A DNA stretch of 17,758 bases. It comes from Gammaproteobacteria bacterium. GTDB lineage: Bacteria > Pseudomonadota > Gammaproteobacteria > UBA6429. A program made the position numbers and the translations under genes. The DNA lies in NCBI GenBank assembly GCA_003232015.1, contig QIKU01000244.1:1-17758 (forward strand). Direction: 5' to 3'. Under the pieces are notes generated by a model. The model did no database searches. It was not told the origin of the DNA and saw only the letters and a list, made by a program, of their open reading frames with translations. This document shows positions 1 through 7,238 of the stretch, one piece after another. Position 1 is the stretch's first letter, and each line of letters begins with the position of its first letter.

Positions 1-1165
1 GATAAGCCTTGACCAGGCCGGTCAGAACCTCGCCGACGGTCGAAGCCTCAACCTCAACCGTCGCATCGCCATCCGCCAGATCACCCATCTCATCCAGCAA
101 TCTTAAAATCGCTTCCTGGTTAGCGGTGTTGGTTTCTTCTTCCAGTGAACGCTGGCCTTCTGATACTTCCAGTGACATTTTAGAATCACGCCAGTAAACA
201 AAACCAAGCAATACCGCAAACACTAATGACAAAATACCGAATAATGTTGCTGCGGTTGTTGTCCAGCGAGAAGCAATAACGCCCTGGTAGCTGGCGGCAA
301 CCTCTTTAATCTTGTTGTGTAACACCTGACTTGAGTCCAGTACTTCCTGCGCAGAAGCCGACACCTGGAACATTTCAGGCGAACGTTCTAAAATCGCACC
401 CACCTGATTACGGATTTTATAAAACCGCTTGGCCACACGTTGCAGCTTTTTACGTGCACCGGGTTCAATAATTTTCTGGATACGTAAGTGTGGATTACCG
501 CGTAACATGTCCTGCACGACCCGACCGAACAAGGCCGCATCACGACCGAACCGGTCTGCTGCCGTTACCGCTTCCTCACCACCTTCAAGTACTTTACCCA
601 CGTTACTTGAAATACGCTGGGTTAACATTAGCTGACGGGTTGCAATATAAATCTGGTAGGGCGGTGCTTTTTGCTTTGCCATGGTATCTACAACTTCGTC
701 TGTTAATGCAAGCAGCGCAGGAATTTGCTCATCAATGTTCTGAATATAAGAACGCATCGAATCCACCACTTCACGTCGCTCTAAAATGATATCTACGTTT
801 TGCCTGTATTCAGCCCATAAAGCGTCCAGATCATTCAATGGCGACATTGTGCTGCCAGCCGCCATAGGCGTAATACCCTGCTGATATTCAAGAATCGCCT
901 GAAAGTCATCACGTGCTTTTTTGAGTAATGGAAATGCTGCCAGATCACCACGTGAAGCCTGAGATGTCAGCGTTGCCATTTCCTGCGATATAACACGTTG
1001 GTCACCAATTTTACTGATATAGGTTTTATCCAGACTGGCTTCTTCGGCAACGAAAATATAGGTCACACCTAATGCAATTACCGAAGCAATCAGAAATGCA
1101 AATAATACAAGCATTATTCGATCAGTCGATATACCTGCCAGGCGATTCTTGCTTCCTGTATTCAT
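1..1165 (-). CDS. pilJ: Twitching motility chemoreceptor PilJ (C-terminus cut by window edge)
   Basis: Membrane-bound methyl-accepting receptor of the Pil-Chp system, which signals through CheW-like PilI to a ChpA-type kinase to control type IV pili. I translated the minus strand from an ATG at 1165-1163; the frame stays open for 388 codons to the window edge, whereas family members are usually near 680 residues, so the signalling hairpin lies outside. Visible parts: a first membrane segment at about residues 14-37, a periplasmic PilJ-N type region containing repeated QRxxS-like helices (for example TRQLMLTQRISSNVGKVLEG), a second membrane segment at about 302-325 and the start of a HAMP-like region. 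A strong ribosome site (AGGAG, 1172-1176) lies 6 nt before the ATG. It is the last visible gene of a pilGHIJ series, 51 bp after pilI. Identity rests on domain layout plus gene order; confidence is high. Confidence 0.92.
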   Translation of the reverse strand, partial: MNTGSKNRLAGISTDRIMLVLFAFLIASVIALGVTYIFVAEEASLDKTYISKIGDQRVISQEMATLTSQASRGDLAAFPLLKKARDDFQAILEYQQGITPMAAGSTMSPLNDLDALWAEYRQNVDIILERREVVDSMRSYIQNIDEQIPALLALTDEVVDTMAKQKAPPYQIYIATRQLMLTQRISSNVGKVLEGGEEAVTAADRFGRDAALFGRVVQDMLRGNPHLRIQKIIEPGARKKLQRVAKRFYKIRNQVGAILERSPEMFQVSASAQEVLDSSQVLHNKIKEVAASYQGVIASRWTTTAATLFGILSLVFAVLLGFVYWRDSKMSLEVSEGQRSLEEETNTANQEAILRLLDEMGDLADGDATVEVEASTVGEVLTGLVKAY

Positions 1166-1171
1166 CTTAAA

Positions 1172-1176
1172 CTCCT
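1172..1176 (-). promoter_or_regulatory. Ribosome binding site of pilJ
   Basis: AGGAG on the minus strand, 6 nt ahead of the ATG at 1165-1163. It fixes the pilJ start and is the clearest Shine-Dalgarno sequence in the pil cluster; pilI has none that is obvious. Confidence 0.75.
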
Positions 1177-1216
1177 GAGTACGTTTACTTTAAACTATTA
1201 TTAATTGTTCTCGTTT

Positions 1217-1768
1217 TTAAATACGTGCTGCAATGTTTAAAAACTCACTGCTTTGAGCAAGTTTGGCCACACTAAAAACACCCCATTCGACTTCGTTTTG
1301 CAAAAACGAACCCTTTAAATACGCTTTTAATTTATCCGATGCAGCTGGCAGATTTTCACTGTGTTCTTCAGTAAAAAAATGCCGCATGCCATACACTTCG
1401 TCGACTAATAACCCTGAACTTAACTCACCATGCTGTACCACAATAACCCGCGATGATTTTCTGATTCTGGAAAAGTCATTTTCAACAAAGCCTTTCAAAT
1501 CCATAATTGGCAAAAGGTTACCGCGAATATTGGCCAACCCTTTCACCCAGCGCAAGGTACTGGGTACCTTGGTAATACTCGGGTATTTCAGAATTTCTGC
1601 AATATCTGCCATCGTTACCAGTAGCTGCATATCACCAACCCGAAACCCAACACCGGACCATGTGCGACGTACCTCTGTTTTTTGCGGCAAGCCAATTGCA
1701 CGTTGTTGAGAACGTGTTTCAATTTGCTTTAATAAAGCAAAGGACGATAATTGTGCGGCGCTGTTCAT
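1217..1768 (-). CDS. pilI: CheW-like adaptor PilI of the Pil-Chp system
   Basis: Cytoplasmic coupling protein predicted to link receptor PilJ to the ChpA-type histidine kinase. The 183-residue product is close in size to known PilI proteins. After a variable N-terminal stretch of about 35 residues comes a CheW domain: GVGFRVGDMQLLVTMADIAE is the first beta section, VKGLANIRGNLLPIMDLKGF is the characteristic CheW core (around residues 95-114), and SSGLLVDEVYGMRHF is the later conserved strand-turn. The ATG at 1768-1766 fits the family length, although no good Shine-Dalgarno is visible before it, so translation may be weak or coupled to pilH, which ends 41 bp upstream. pilJ follows after 51 bp. 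The CheW call is firm; the PilI name depends on the pilG-pilH-pilI-pilJ order. Confidence 0.93.
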   Translation of the reverse strand: MNSAAQLSSFALLKQIETRSQQRAIGLPQKTEVRRTWSGVGFRVGDMQLLVTMADIAEILKYPSITKVPSTLRWVKGLANIRGNLLPIMDLKGFVENDFSRIRKSSRVIVVQHGELSSGLLVDEVYGMRHFFTEEHSENLPAASDKLKAYLKGSFLQNEVEWGVFSVAKLAQSSEFLNIAARI

Positions 1769-1809
1769 TTATTAAAGTGTCTCGTTACCGTTTAATTAAA
1801 TTGTTCGCT

Positions 1810-2175
1810 TTATTCCCCTAAAGCAGATACTATTTTATTTATAAAATCTGTTTCATCGACCGGTTTTGAAATATAATCTATTGCACCCTGGCGCATTCCC
1901 CAGACACGATCCGTTTCCTGATCTTTTGTGGATACAATAATAATGGGAATATGTTGTGTTTCAGGATCTTTGCTAATAGCCCGTGTTGCCTGAAAGCCGT
2001 TCATACCCGGCATCACCACATCCATTAAAATTAAATCCGGTTTTGATGCTTTTGCTTTCGCAATGCCTTCTTCAGCCGACATCACAGCCTCAACACTGTA
2101 CCCGTGTTTTTGTAATATTCCCTGCAACACATGAATTTCTGTTGGAGAGTCATCTACTATTAAAATATTAGCCAT
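1810..2175 (-). CDS. pilH: Single-domain response regulator PilH
   Basis: A stand-alone CheY-like receiver of 121 residues, the same length as I recall for the Pseudomonas protein. Receiver landmarks are intact: acidic pair D8-D9, phospho-acceptor D52 in LILMDVVMPGMNG, the switch residue region S82-T83 in IIIVSTKDQE, and the lysine K104 in YISKPVD. There is no output domain, so it acts by protein contact or as a phosphate sink in the Pil-Chp pathway that governs pilus retraction. The start ATG (2175-2173) has GAGG at 2183-2186, 7 nt upstream. It follows pilG by 36 bp and precedes pilI by 41 bp, consistent with one transcript. PilH and PilG are told apart by their order and sequence; this assignment is inferred from synteny. 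Confidence 0.93.
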   Translation of the reverse strand: MANILIVDDSPTEIHVLQGILQKHGYSVEAVMSAEEGIAKAKASKPDLILMDVVMPGMNGFQATRAISKDPETQHIPIIIVSTKDQETDRVWGMRQGAIDYISKPVDETDFINKIVSALGE

Positions 2176-2211
2176 AATACAACCTCAATCAATTAATTTT
2201 ACGGAACAAGC

Positions 2212-2607
2212 TTAACTGGCTCGTTCATCCAGGACATGTCGTTTAATTGCGCCTAACAATTCCTCTTTGGTAAAAGGTTTTGTCAGGTACTGCTCAGAAC
2301 CAACTATCCGCCCCCTGGCGCGATCAAATAAACCGTCTTTACTTGAAAGCATAATCACTGGTGTTTTCTGGAACACCTTATTATTTTTAATTAAAGCGGT
2401 GGTTTGGTAACCATCTAAACGCGGCATCATAATATCGACAAAAATAATATCCGGGTTATTGTCTGCAATTTTTGACAGTGCCTCAAAACCATCCGTTGCG
2501 GTAATTACATCGCAACCGACTTTTTTTAATAAAGTTTCAGCGGTGCGACGAATGGTTTTACTGTCGTCGATCACCATCACTTTTAAATCCTGATAAATAT
2601 CACTCAT
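2212..2607 (-). CDS. pilG: Single-domain response regulator PilG
   Basis: CheY-like receiver of 131 residues, first gene of the Pil-Chp cluster; in the Pseudomonas system PilG promotes pilus extension as a partner to PilH. Receiver residues are intact: D14-D15, phospho-acceptor D58 in IIFVDIMMPRLDG, S88-S89 in VIMLSSKDG, and K110 in YLTKPF. The C-terminal tail runs a few residues past the receiver (HVLDERAS). The start ATG at 2607-2605 has only a weak AGG upstream. The gene is divergent from gshB across a 430-bp AT-rich gap; I recall the same gshB/pilG neighbourhood in Pseudomonas aeruginosa, which supports the name. The promoter must lie in the divergent gap, but I could not pick one with confidence. 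Confidence 0.93.
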   Translation of the reverse strand: MSDIYQDLKVMVIDDSKTIRRTAETLLKKVGCDVITATDGFEALSKIADNNPDIIFVDIMMPRLDGYQTTALIKNNKVFQKTPVIMLSSKDGLFDRARGRIVGSEQYLTKPFTKEELLGAIKRHVLDERAS

Positions 2608-3037
2608 GCCTATTTTCTAAATTCCAAAATTCTTTATTCTTTATATTTTTTAACAGTATCTAAACTAGCCGATTAACCATAAAAAATGTAACCCATAAAA
2701 AAACAATCTCGATTTAAAAGAGATTATTTACAAATAAATATTTAACATAGTTTTTAAGAACAATCCATAAGTATTTATATTACTTAGGATATTTCCTTTT
2801 TCAATACAGTACAGCTAAGTCTAGCAGGACATCAGCAAAGCATCCAGAATTGATCATTTTTCGCCGAAAATAATAACAGATTTACACATCTGATTAGTCA
2901 ATATCGGCAATTCACTGGTCAATCTTTAACCATTCTTTAATTATTGGCTGTAACCGTATTACTCTGAATTGCCCATATTTTAAAGATTATTTTATGTTAA
3001 TCTGAAAATTCCAGACATTTAAACAAGATTAGCACCC
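2608..3037. other. Divergent control region between pilG and gshB
   Basis: 430 bp, very AT-rich and without a credible gene. It must hold the promoters for pilGHIJ (leftward) and gshB (rightward). Visible items: a possible gshB promoter at 2969-2998; a small inverted repeat CAGAT-TTACAC-ATCTG at 2877-2892; and the hexamer GTCAAT twice in direct orientation at 2897-2902 and 2918-2923, 21 bp apart (two helical turns). None of these is statistically strong in such AT-rich DNA. I see no riboswitch or terminator. Confidence 0.6.
2969..2998 (+). promoter_or_regulatory. Possible sigma-70 promoter for gshB
   Basis: TTGCCC at 2969-2974 and TATGTT at 2993-2998, separated by 18 bp, would start transcription near 3005, about 33 nt before the gshB ATG. 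Both hexamers are only partial matches, and the AT-rich surroundings make chance matches likely. Confidence 0.3.
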
Positions 3038-3982
3038 ATGCCCATTAAATTTGCCGTTGTGATGGACCCTCCTGAACAACTGAATCCCATCAAAGACAGC
3101 AGCCTCGCCATGCTCGAAGAAGCACAGAGACGAGGTTGGCAAACTTACTACATTAACCCGCGCTCTTTAGCCTACAATGAGGCGGCAACCGCAACCTGCT
3201 TACCGATAAAACTTCAATTAAATCAACAAGATTGGTACAAGTTAGGTGCAGCAGAACCAACATCTCTTATCGATATTGATATTATCATTATGCGCAAAGA
3301 TCCGCCCTTTAATATGAACTACATTTACGCTACTTATTTACTCGAGCTGGCCGAAAAACAGGGGACTTTAGTGGTTAACCGGCCTCAAAGCCTGCGCGAT
3401 GCCAATGAAAAGCTATTTACACTGCAATTCCCAGAATGCTGTGCACCCACCCTCGTTGCCAGCGATATGCCACAATTAAAAGCTTTTTTGGGCAAACACC
3501 ACGATATTATCGTTAAACCACTCGATGGCATGGGCGGAGCATCCATTTTCCGCATAAAACAGGCTGATCCAAATATTGCCGTTATTTTAGAAACCATGAC
3601 CCAATATGGCCAAATCCCGATTATTGCACAGCGTTTTATTCCCGAAATTAGTGAAGGTGATAAGCGTATTTTACTGATTGATGGCGAACCCGTCCCTTAC
3701 GCACTGGCGCGGGTGCCCGCAAAAGGTGAAACTCGCGGCAATCTGGCCGCAGGTGGCAGCGGTGTTGGCGTACCGCTCAGCGAGCGTGATTTATGGATTT
3801 GTAAACAAGTTGGCTCCACATTACGAAAAATGGGCTTAAGTTTTGTTGGTATTGACGTAATTGGCGATTACCTGACCGAGATCAACGTCACTAGCCCCAC
3901 CTGCATTCGAGAACTCGATAAGCTGTACGACTTAAATATCAGCAAAACCTTGCTCGATGCACTTGAAGCAAAAATAAAATAA
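3038..3982 (+). CDS. gshB: Glutathione synthetase
   Basis: Joins gamma-glutamylcysteine and glycine with ATP to make glutathione, the second step of the pathway, in the cytoplasm. The 314-residue protein matches the E. coli enzyme in length (316). The N-terminus is diagnostic: VVMDPPEQLNPIKDSSLAML followed by EEAQRRGW. The ATP-grasp domain shows IVKPLDGMGGASIF (V159-K160-P161), a long GDKRILLIDGEP strand, the RGNLAAGGSG glycine-rich loop near residue 233, and the metal-binding DVIGDYLTEINVTSPTC with E281 and N283. The ATG at 3038 gives the family N-terminus, although the Shine-Dalgarno is poor. apbE follows 20 bp downstream on the same strand, so they may share a transcript. No gshA is in the window. 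Confidence 0.97.
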   Translation: MPIKFAVVMDPPEQLNPIKDSSLAMLEEAQRRGWQTYYINPRSLAYNEAATATCLPIKLQLNQQDWYKLGAAEPTSLIDIDIIIMRKDPPFNMNYIYATYLLELAEKQGTLVVNRPQSLRDANEKLFTLQFPECCAPTLVASDMPQLKAFLGKHHDIIVKPLDGMGGASIFRIKQADPNIAVILETMTQYGQIPIIAQRFIPEISEGDKRILLIDGEPVPYALARVPAKGETRGNLAAGGSGVGVPLSERDLWICKQVGSTLRKMGLSFVGIDVIGDYLTEINVTSPTCIRELDKLYDLNISKTLLDALEAKIK

Positions 3983-3989
3983 TAACGCG

Positions 3990-3995
3990 AAGGAG
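3990..3995 (+). promoter_or_regulatory. Ribosome binding site of apbE
   Basis: AAGGAG lies 7 nt before a GTG codon at 4003-4005. It is strong evidence that apbE starts at this GTG, which also places the lipoprotein signal peptide correctly. Confidence 0.8.
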
Positions 3996-4002
3996 TAAAA
4001 AC

Positions 4003-5070
4003 GTGTCTCGCCGTCTTTTTCAGATTTATTTAACCCGATTAATATTCAGCTTAGTGTTATTACTGAGTGTAAGCGCTTGCCAACAAGCACCAACTTCTTA
4101 CAAAACATCCATTTTTTCTTTTGGTACGATCATTCAAGTTGAGGTAAGCGATGTCAGCGCAGCGCAGGCACAACAAGTCTTTACCGCTATCGAAGATGAC
4201 TTGAAACGCATGCATATATTATGGCACCCGTGGCAGTCTGGCCCGCTGGGGCGCACTAATAGCTTATGTGGAATGGCCGGTACTTTTTCAGCGCCCACAT
4301 CGGTTATTCCTTTAATAATAAAAGCAAAACAACTGGCGATACAAAGTGACCATTTATTTAACCCGGCCATTGGTAATCTGGTAAAACTCTGGGGCTTTCA
4401 GCAGGATTCCTTTGATAAAAACACCCCACCCGACGATGCCAAAATACAGGCGTTGCTAAAAGCAAACCCGCTAATGACGGACATCACTATCAAGGGTGTT
4501 CGCTTTACCTGTAATAACCCTGCCGTGCGCATCGATCTAGGCGGTATTGCAAAAGGTTATGCGCTGGAAAAAATCATTAGCAATTTAAAACAAAACTATC
4601 AGGTTGAAAATATCATGATCAGTGCCGGTGGTGACTTAAAAGCCATTGGCCAGCATGGCGAACGGCCATGGGTGATTGGTATACGCGATCCACTCGCAAG
4701 CGACAAAAATACCGCCATCGCCAGTATCAAAGCAAAAAGTGGTGATAGCATTTTTACATCGGGTAGTTATGAGCGTTATTATCTGGCCAACAATAAACGT
4801 ATCCACCATATTATTGACCCGCGCAGCGGCTACCCCGCTAAAGGCAGTTTGTCGGTAACGGTTATCCACCCCGATGCCACCACCGCCGATGCCGCCGCAA
4901 CCGCCCTGTTTGTTGCCGGTCCAAAGCAGTGGGTTGAAGTGGCTAATAAAATGGGGATTGAATATGTATTATTGATTGATGATAAAAACAACGTGCATAT
5001 GACGCAGGCGATGCTGGATAGGGTTGAGTTTGTTAAAGAGCCTAATAGTTTATTTATTGTTCGGCCTTAA
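4003..5070 (+). CDS. apbE: FAD:protein FMN transferase (ApbE), predicted lipoprotein
   Basis: Transfers the FMN half of FAD onto threonine residues of membrane flavoproteins such as NqrB/NqrC or RnfG/RnfD, working outside the inner membrane. The 355-residue product starts with a GTG and a typical lipoprotein signal: basic MSRR, hydrophobic core at 13-22 and lipobox VSAC ending in C26; the following Q suggests no Asp retention signal. ApbE motifs are in order: IDLGGIAKGYALE (I177 onward), SAGGDLKAIG (S207 onward), the HHIIDPRSGYPA flavin site (H268-S275) and DATTADAAATALF (D291 onward), which holds metal-ligand residues in the family. No Nqr or Rnf genes are nearby, so its target is elsewhere. 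It sits 20 bp behind gshB and ends 2 bp from the stop of the converging hyuA-like gene. Confidence 0.95.
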   Translation: MSRRLFQIYLTRLIFSLVLLLSVSACQQAPTSYKTSIFSFGTIIQVEVSDVSAAQAQQVFTAIEDDLKRMHILWHPWQSGPLGRTNSLCGMAGTFSAPTSVIPLIIKAKQLAIQSDHLFNPAIGNLVKLWGFQQDSFDKNTPPDDAKIQALLKANPLMTDITIKGVRFTCNNPAVRIDLGGIAKGYALEKIISNLKQNYQVENIMISAGGDLKAIGQHGERPWVIGIRDPLASDKNTAIASIKAKSGDSIFTSGSYERYYLANNKRIHHIIDPRSGYPAKGSLSVTVIHPDATTADAAATALFVAGPKQWVEVANKMGIEYVLLIDDKNNVHMTQAMLDRVEFVKEPNSLFIVRP

Positions 5071-5072
5071 GA

Positions 5073-7082
5073 TCAAAGTATATTAACCAAAACTAAATTC
5101 CCAAACACATCCATCTCACACCGCCAACCACTGTCAACAAATGTTGTCGCGGTTGTTTCGATAATAAGTGCCGGGCCGTTAATAATTTGTGAAACGGCTA
5201 AATCTGAACGCTGATACACAGCGACTTCTTTATCATTACCCAATCTATACATGGGTTCAGATACTTTATTTTTAACCGGCACTTCACTTAATGTGAACGT
5301 TTTCTGGAGGGCATTTAAACTTACCCGAACATTCACCATTTCGATCGGTAAATCTAAACTATGGCCATAACGTTGCTGATGGCGCGCAATAAAGTCCTGC
5401 TGACATTGCTGAACCGCTGTTGATTCCAGATACGCATACGGGATATCCAGAGTATAGGACTGTCCCTGATAACGACAATCCAGGCGAGTGGTAATAGTAA
5501 TATCCTCATCTGCAACCGCTTCTTTTAATAATGCCGCCTCACCTTGCGCTATTAAATTTTTCAGTACCTGAGTAATTTTATTTTGAAGTAACACACTCAA
5601 CACGACATTAAAGGTATGGGATAACTCTCTTCCCTTCGGCGCAACCAGCATACCCAAAGCCGATAACACACCTGAATGTATCGGCACCATTGCGGTTGAA
5701 ATTTGCAGAGCATTGGCCAGCGCACAAACATGCAAACCGCCAGCACCACCAAAGGAGGTTAAACACAAATCACGCGGATCAATACCACGCTGTACCGACA
5801 TAACCCGCAGTGCATTAGCCATATGTTCATTGGCAATTTTAATTATACCTTGCGCGGTTTGCTCGCAACTCAAACTTAATTGCTCCGCCATAATGTTAAT
5901 GGCATTAAAGGCCGCATCAACATCTAACAACATGCCACCACCTAAAAATGCCGAGGGTAGCAGCCGCCCAAGCACTAAATTCGCATCGGTAACCGTCGGC
6001 TGATCACCACCCTGGCCATAACAGGCTGGCCCCGGATTAGCGCCCGCCGATTCAGGGCCGACTTGCAGCAACCCGCCGCCATCAATAAAAGCAATCGACC
6101 CGCCCCCAGCACCAATGGTATGCATATCCACCATTGGAATAGCGACCGGATAGTCTGCAATTTTAGATTCATTGGTGAGTTGTATTTTATCTTCAATTAA
6201 AGCGACATCCGTTGAGGTGCCACCCATATCAAAGGTTAGCAGACGCTTAAATTTTGTAAGTTTGCCAACATGTTCGGCTGCAGCCAGGCCACCTGCCGGC
6301 CCGGATAACAGCATATGTACCGCTTGTTCACCTGCCAATTCTGCGGCAATGGTATTGCCAGCACTTTGCATCACAGTAATGGTTGTTTTAGCGGCAATAC
6401 TATTGGCAACGCCCTGTTGTAAGCGTTGCAAATAGCCTTGTACCAACGGCCCCACATACGCATTCAACCAGGTGGTCATGCCGCGCTCATATTCCTTGTA
6501 TTCAGGTAAAATGTTTGAAGAGCATGATATAAACAATTCTGGAAAAGCCTTATCCAATACCTGCGAAATTTGTTTTTCAAAGCGATTATCTAAATACGAA
6601 AATAATAAATTAATCACCACTGCCTGTGGTTTTAAGGCACCAACCTGAGCGACTAAGTTTTCTAAATCCTGCGCGGTTAAATCATCCAGTACTTCGCCAT
6701 TCGCCGACAGTCGCCCACCGGTCTCAAGACAATAGTCGGCTTTAACCGGTGCTGAATTGTATTCAGGTTGCAAATTATAGAGCTCCCGACGCGCCTGCCG
6801 CCCTATACTCAGCATATCCTTAAAACCACGGTTGCTAATAAAAACAGTACTAACACCTTTACCTTCTAACACTGCATTCGTCGCCACCGTTGAGCCGTGC
6901 ACAATATATAAATTATCGGCAGCCGTAAGCGTGGTGAGTTGCAAGTCTTTTATACCCGCAAGGATAGCCAACTCAGGGGCTTTGGGCGTAGATAAAACTT
7001 TATGGGTACGTAATTGGCTGTTTTTATACAAAACAAAATCGGTAAAGGTTCCACCGGTATCAACGCCTAAATAAATATTCAT
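5073..7082 (-). CDS. Orphan hydantoinase/oxoprolinase family protein (HyuA-type subunit)
   Basis: A 669-residue member of the HyuA family, the ATP-using actin-like subunit of N-methylhydantoinase, 5-oxoprolinase and acetone/acetophenone carboxylase-type enzymes. The N-terminal nucleotide site is clear (GVDTGGTFTDFVLY, residues 6-19), followed by VHGSTVATNAVLEGKG (about 62-77), the second phosphate-binding motif TFDMGGTSTDVALIED starting near residue 283 (D285, D292), the glycine-rich GAGGGSIAFIDGGG (about 324-337) and NPGPACYGQGG (N349 onward). These indicate an intact, full-length enzyme subunit. No HyuB partner gene is adjacent or anywhere in the window, which is unusual for this family. 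Its substrate cannot be told; the nearby gshB and ggt make 5-oxoproline or a related cyclic amide a reasonable guess only. The ATG at 7082-7080 is set by the conserved N-terminus, with no visible Shine-Dalgarno. Confidence 0.9.
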   Translation of the reverse strand: MNIYLGVDTGGTFTDFVLYKNSQLRTHKVLSTPKAPELAILAGIKDLQLTTLTAADNLYIVHGSTVATNAVLEGKGVSTVFISNRGFKDMLSIGRQARRELYNLQPEYNSAPVKADYCLETGGRLSANGEVLDDLTAQDLENLVAQVGALKPQAVVINLLFSYLDNRFEKQISQVLDKAFPELFISCSSNILPEYKEYERGMTTWLNAYVGPLVQGYLQRLQQGVANSIAAKTTITVMQSAGNTIAAELAGEQAVHMLLSGPAGGLAAAEHVGKLTKFKRLLTFDMGGTSTDVALIEDKIQLTNESKIADYPVAIPMVDMHTIGAGGGSIAFIDGGGLLQVGPESAGANPGPACYGQGGDQPTVTDANLVLGRLLPSAFLGGGMLLDVDAAFNAINIMAEQLSLSCEQTAQGIIKIANEHMANALRVMSVQRGIDPRDLCLTSFGGAGGLHVCALANALQISTAMVPIHSGVLSALGMLVAPKGRELSHTFNVVLSVLLQNKITQVLKNLIAQGEAALLKEAVADEDITITTRLDCRYQGQSYTLDIPYAYLESTAVQQCQQDFIARHQQRYGHSLDLPIEMVNVRVSLNALQKTFTLSEVPVKNKVSEPMYRLGNDKEVAVYQRSDLAVSQIINGPALIIETTATTFVDSGWRCEMDVFGNLVLVNIL

Positions 7083-7090
7083 AGTGACGG

Positions 7091-7096
7091 ATTATA
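7091..7096 (-). promoter_or_regulatory. -10-like hexamer directly upstream of the HyuA gene
   Basis: A perfect TATAAT on the minus strand, only 8 nt before the ATG at 7082. With the usual spacing transcription would begin around 7084, giving an almost leaderless mRNA, which would fit the lack of a Shine-Dalgarno. The -35 region at 17 bp (GCCTTA) is poor, so this may be chance. Confidence 0.3.
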
Positions 7097-7168
7097 AAGG
7101 GTTTTAGTCTGAGTAAGGCTAGAAATATTTGTCTGGGGCTGTTGAACTTTCGTAGAGCACATTATGCA

Positions 7169-7174
7169 TATAAT
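7169..7174 (+). promoter_or_regulatory. -10-like hexamer upstream of the ABC operon
   Basis: A perfect TATAAT on the plus strand in the divergent gap before the ABC transporter operon, lying in an ATTAT-GCAT-ATAAT inverted repeat (7161-7174). The nearest good -35, TTGAAC at 7142-7147, is 21 bp away, which is too far for normal sigma-70 spacing. It could act with a poor -35 or an activator. It is the best candidate for operon transcription, starting near 7181. Confidence 0.35.
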
Positions 7175-7238
7175 CTAAAAATAAATTTTATTTTTTAAAG
7201 ATTAAAATAAGGTATATTACGGTTTTACCGGCTTATTC

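Noticed and set aside
429..789. Plus-strand open frames in the leftmost kilobase
   Set aside because: This stretch is the continuous minus-strand pilJ coding sequence; the plus-strand frames are low-complexity shadows.
1263..1709. A 148-codon open frame on the plus strand opposite pilI
   Set aside because: It lies wholly antisense to the well-supported CheW-like pilI gene and has no recognisable domain, so it is a coding shadow.
2668..2675. GCCGATTA, resembling a sigma-28 -10 element, in the pilG-gshB gap
   Set aside because: No TAAAGT-like -35 lies 11 bp upstream, and it is far from gshB.
7142..7174. TTGAAC and TATAAT as a full sigma-70 promoter for the ABC operon
   Set aside because: Each hexamer is good, but the 21-bp spacer is too long; only the -10 is kept as a tentative feature.
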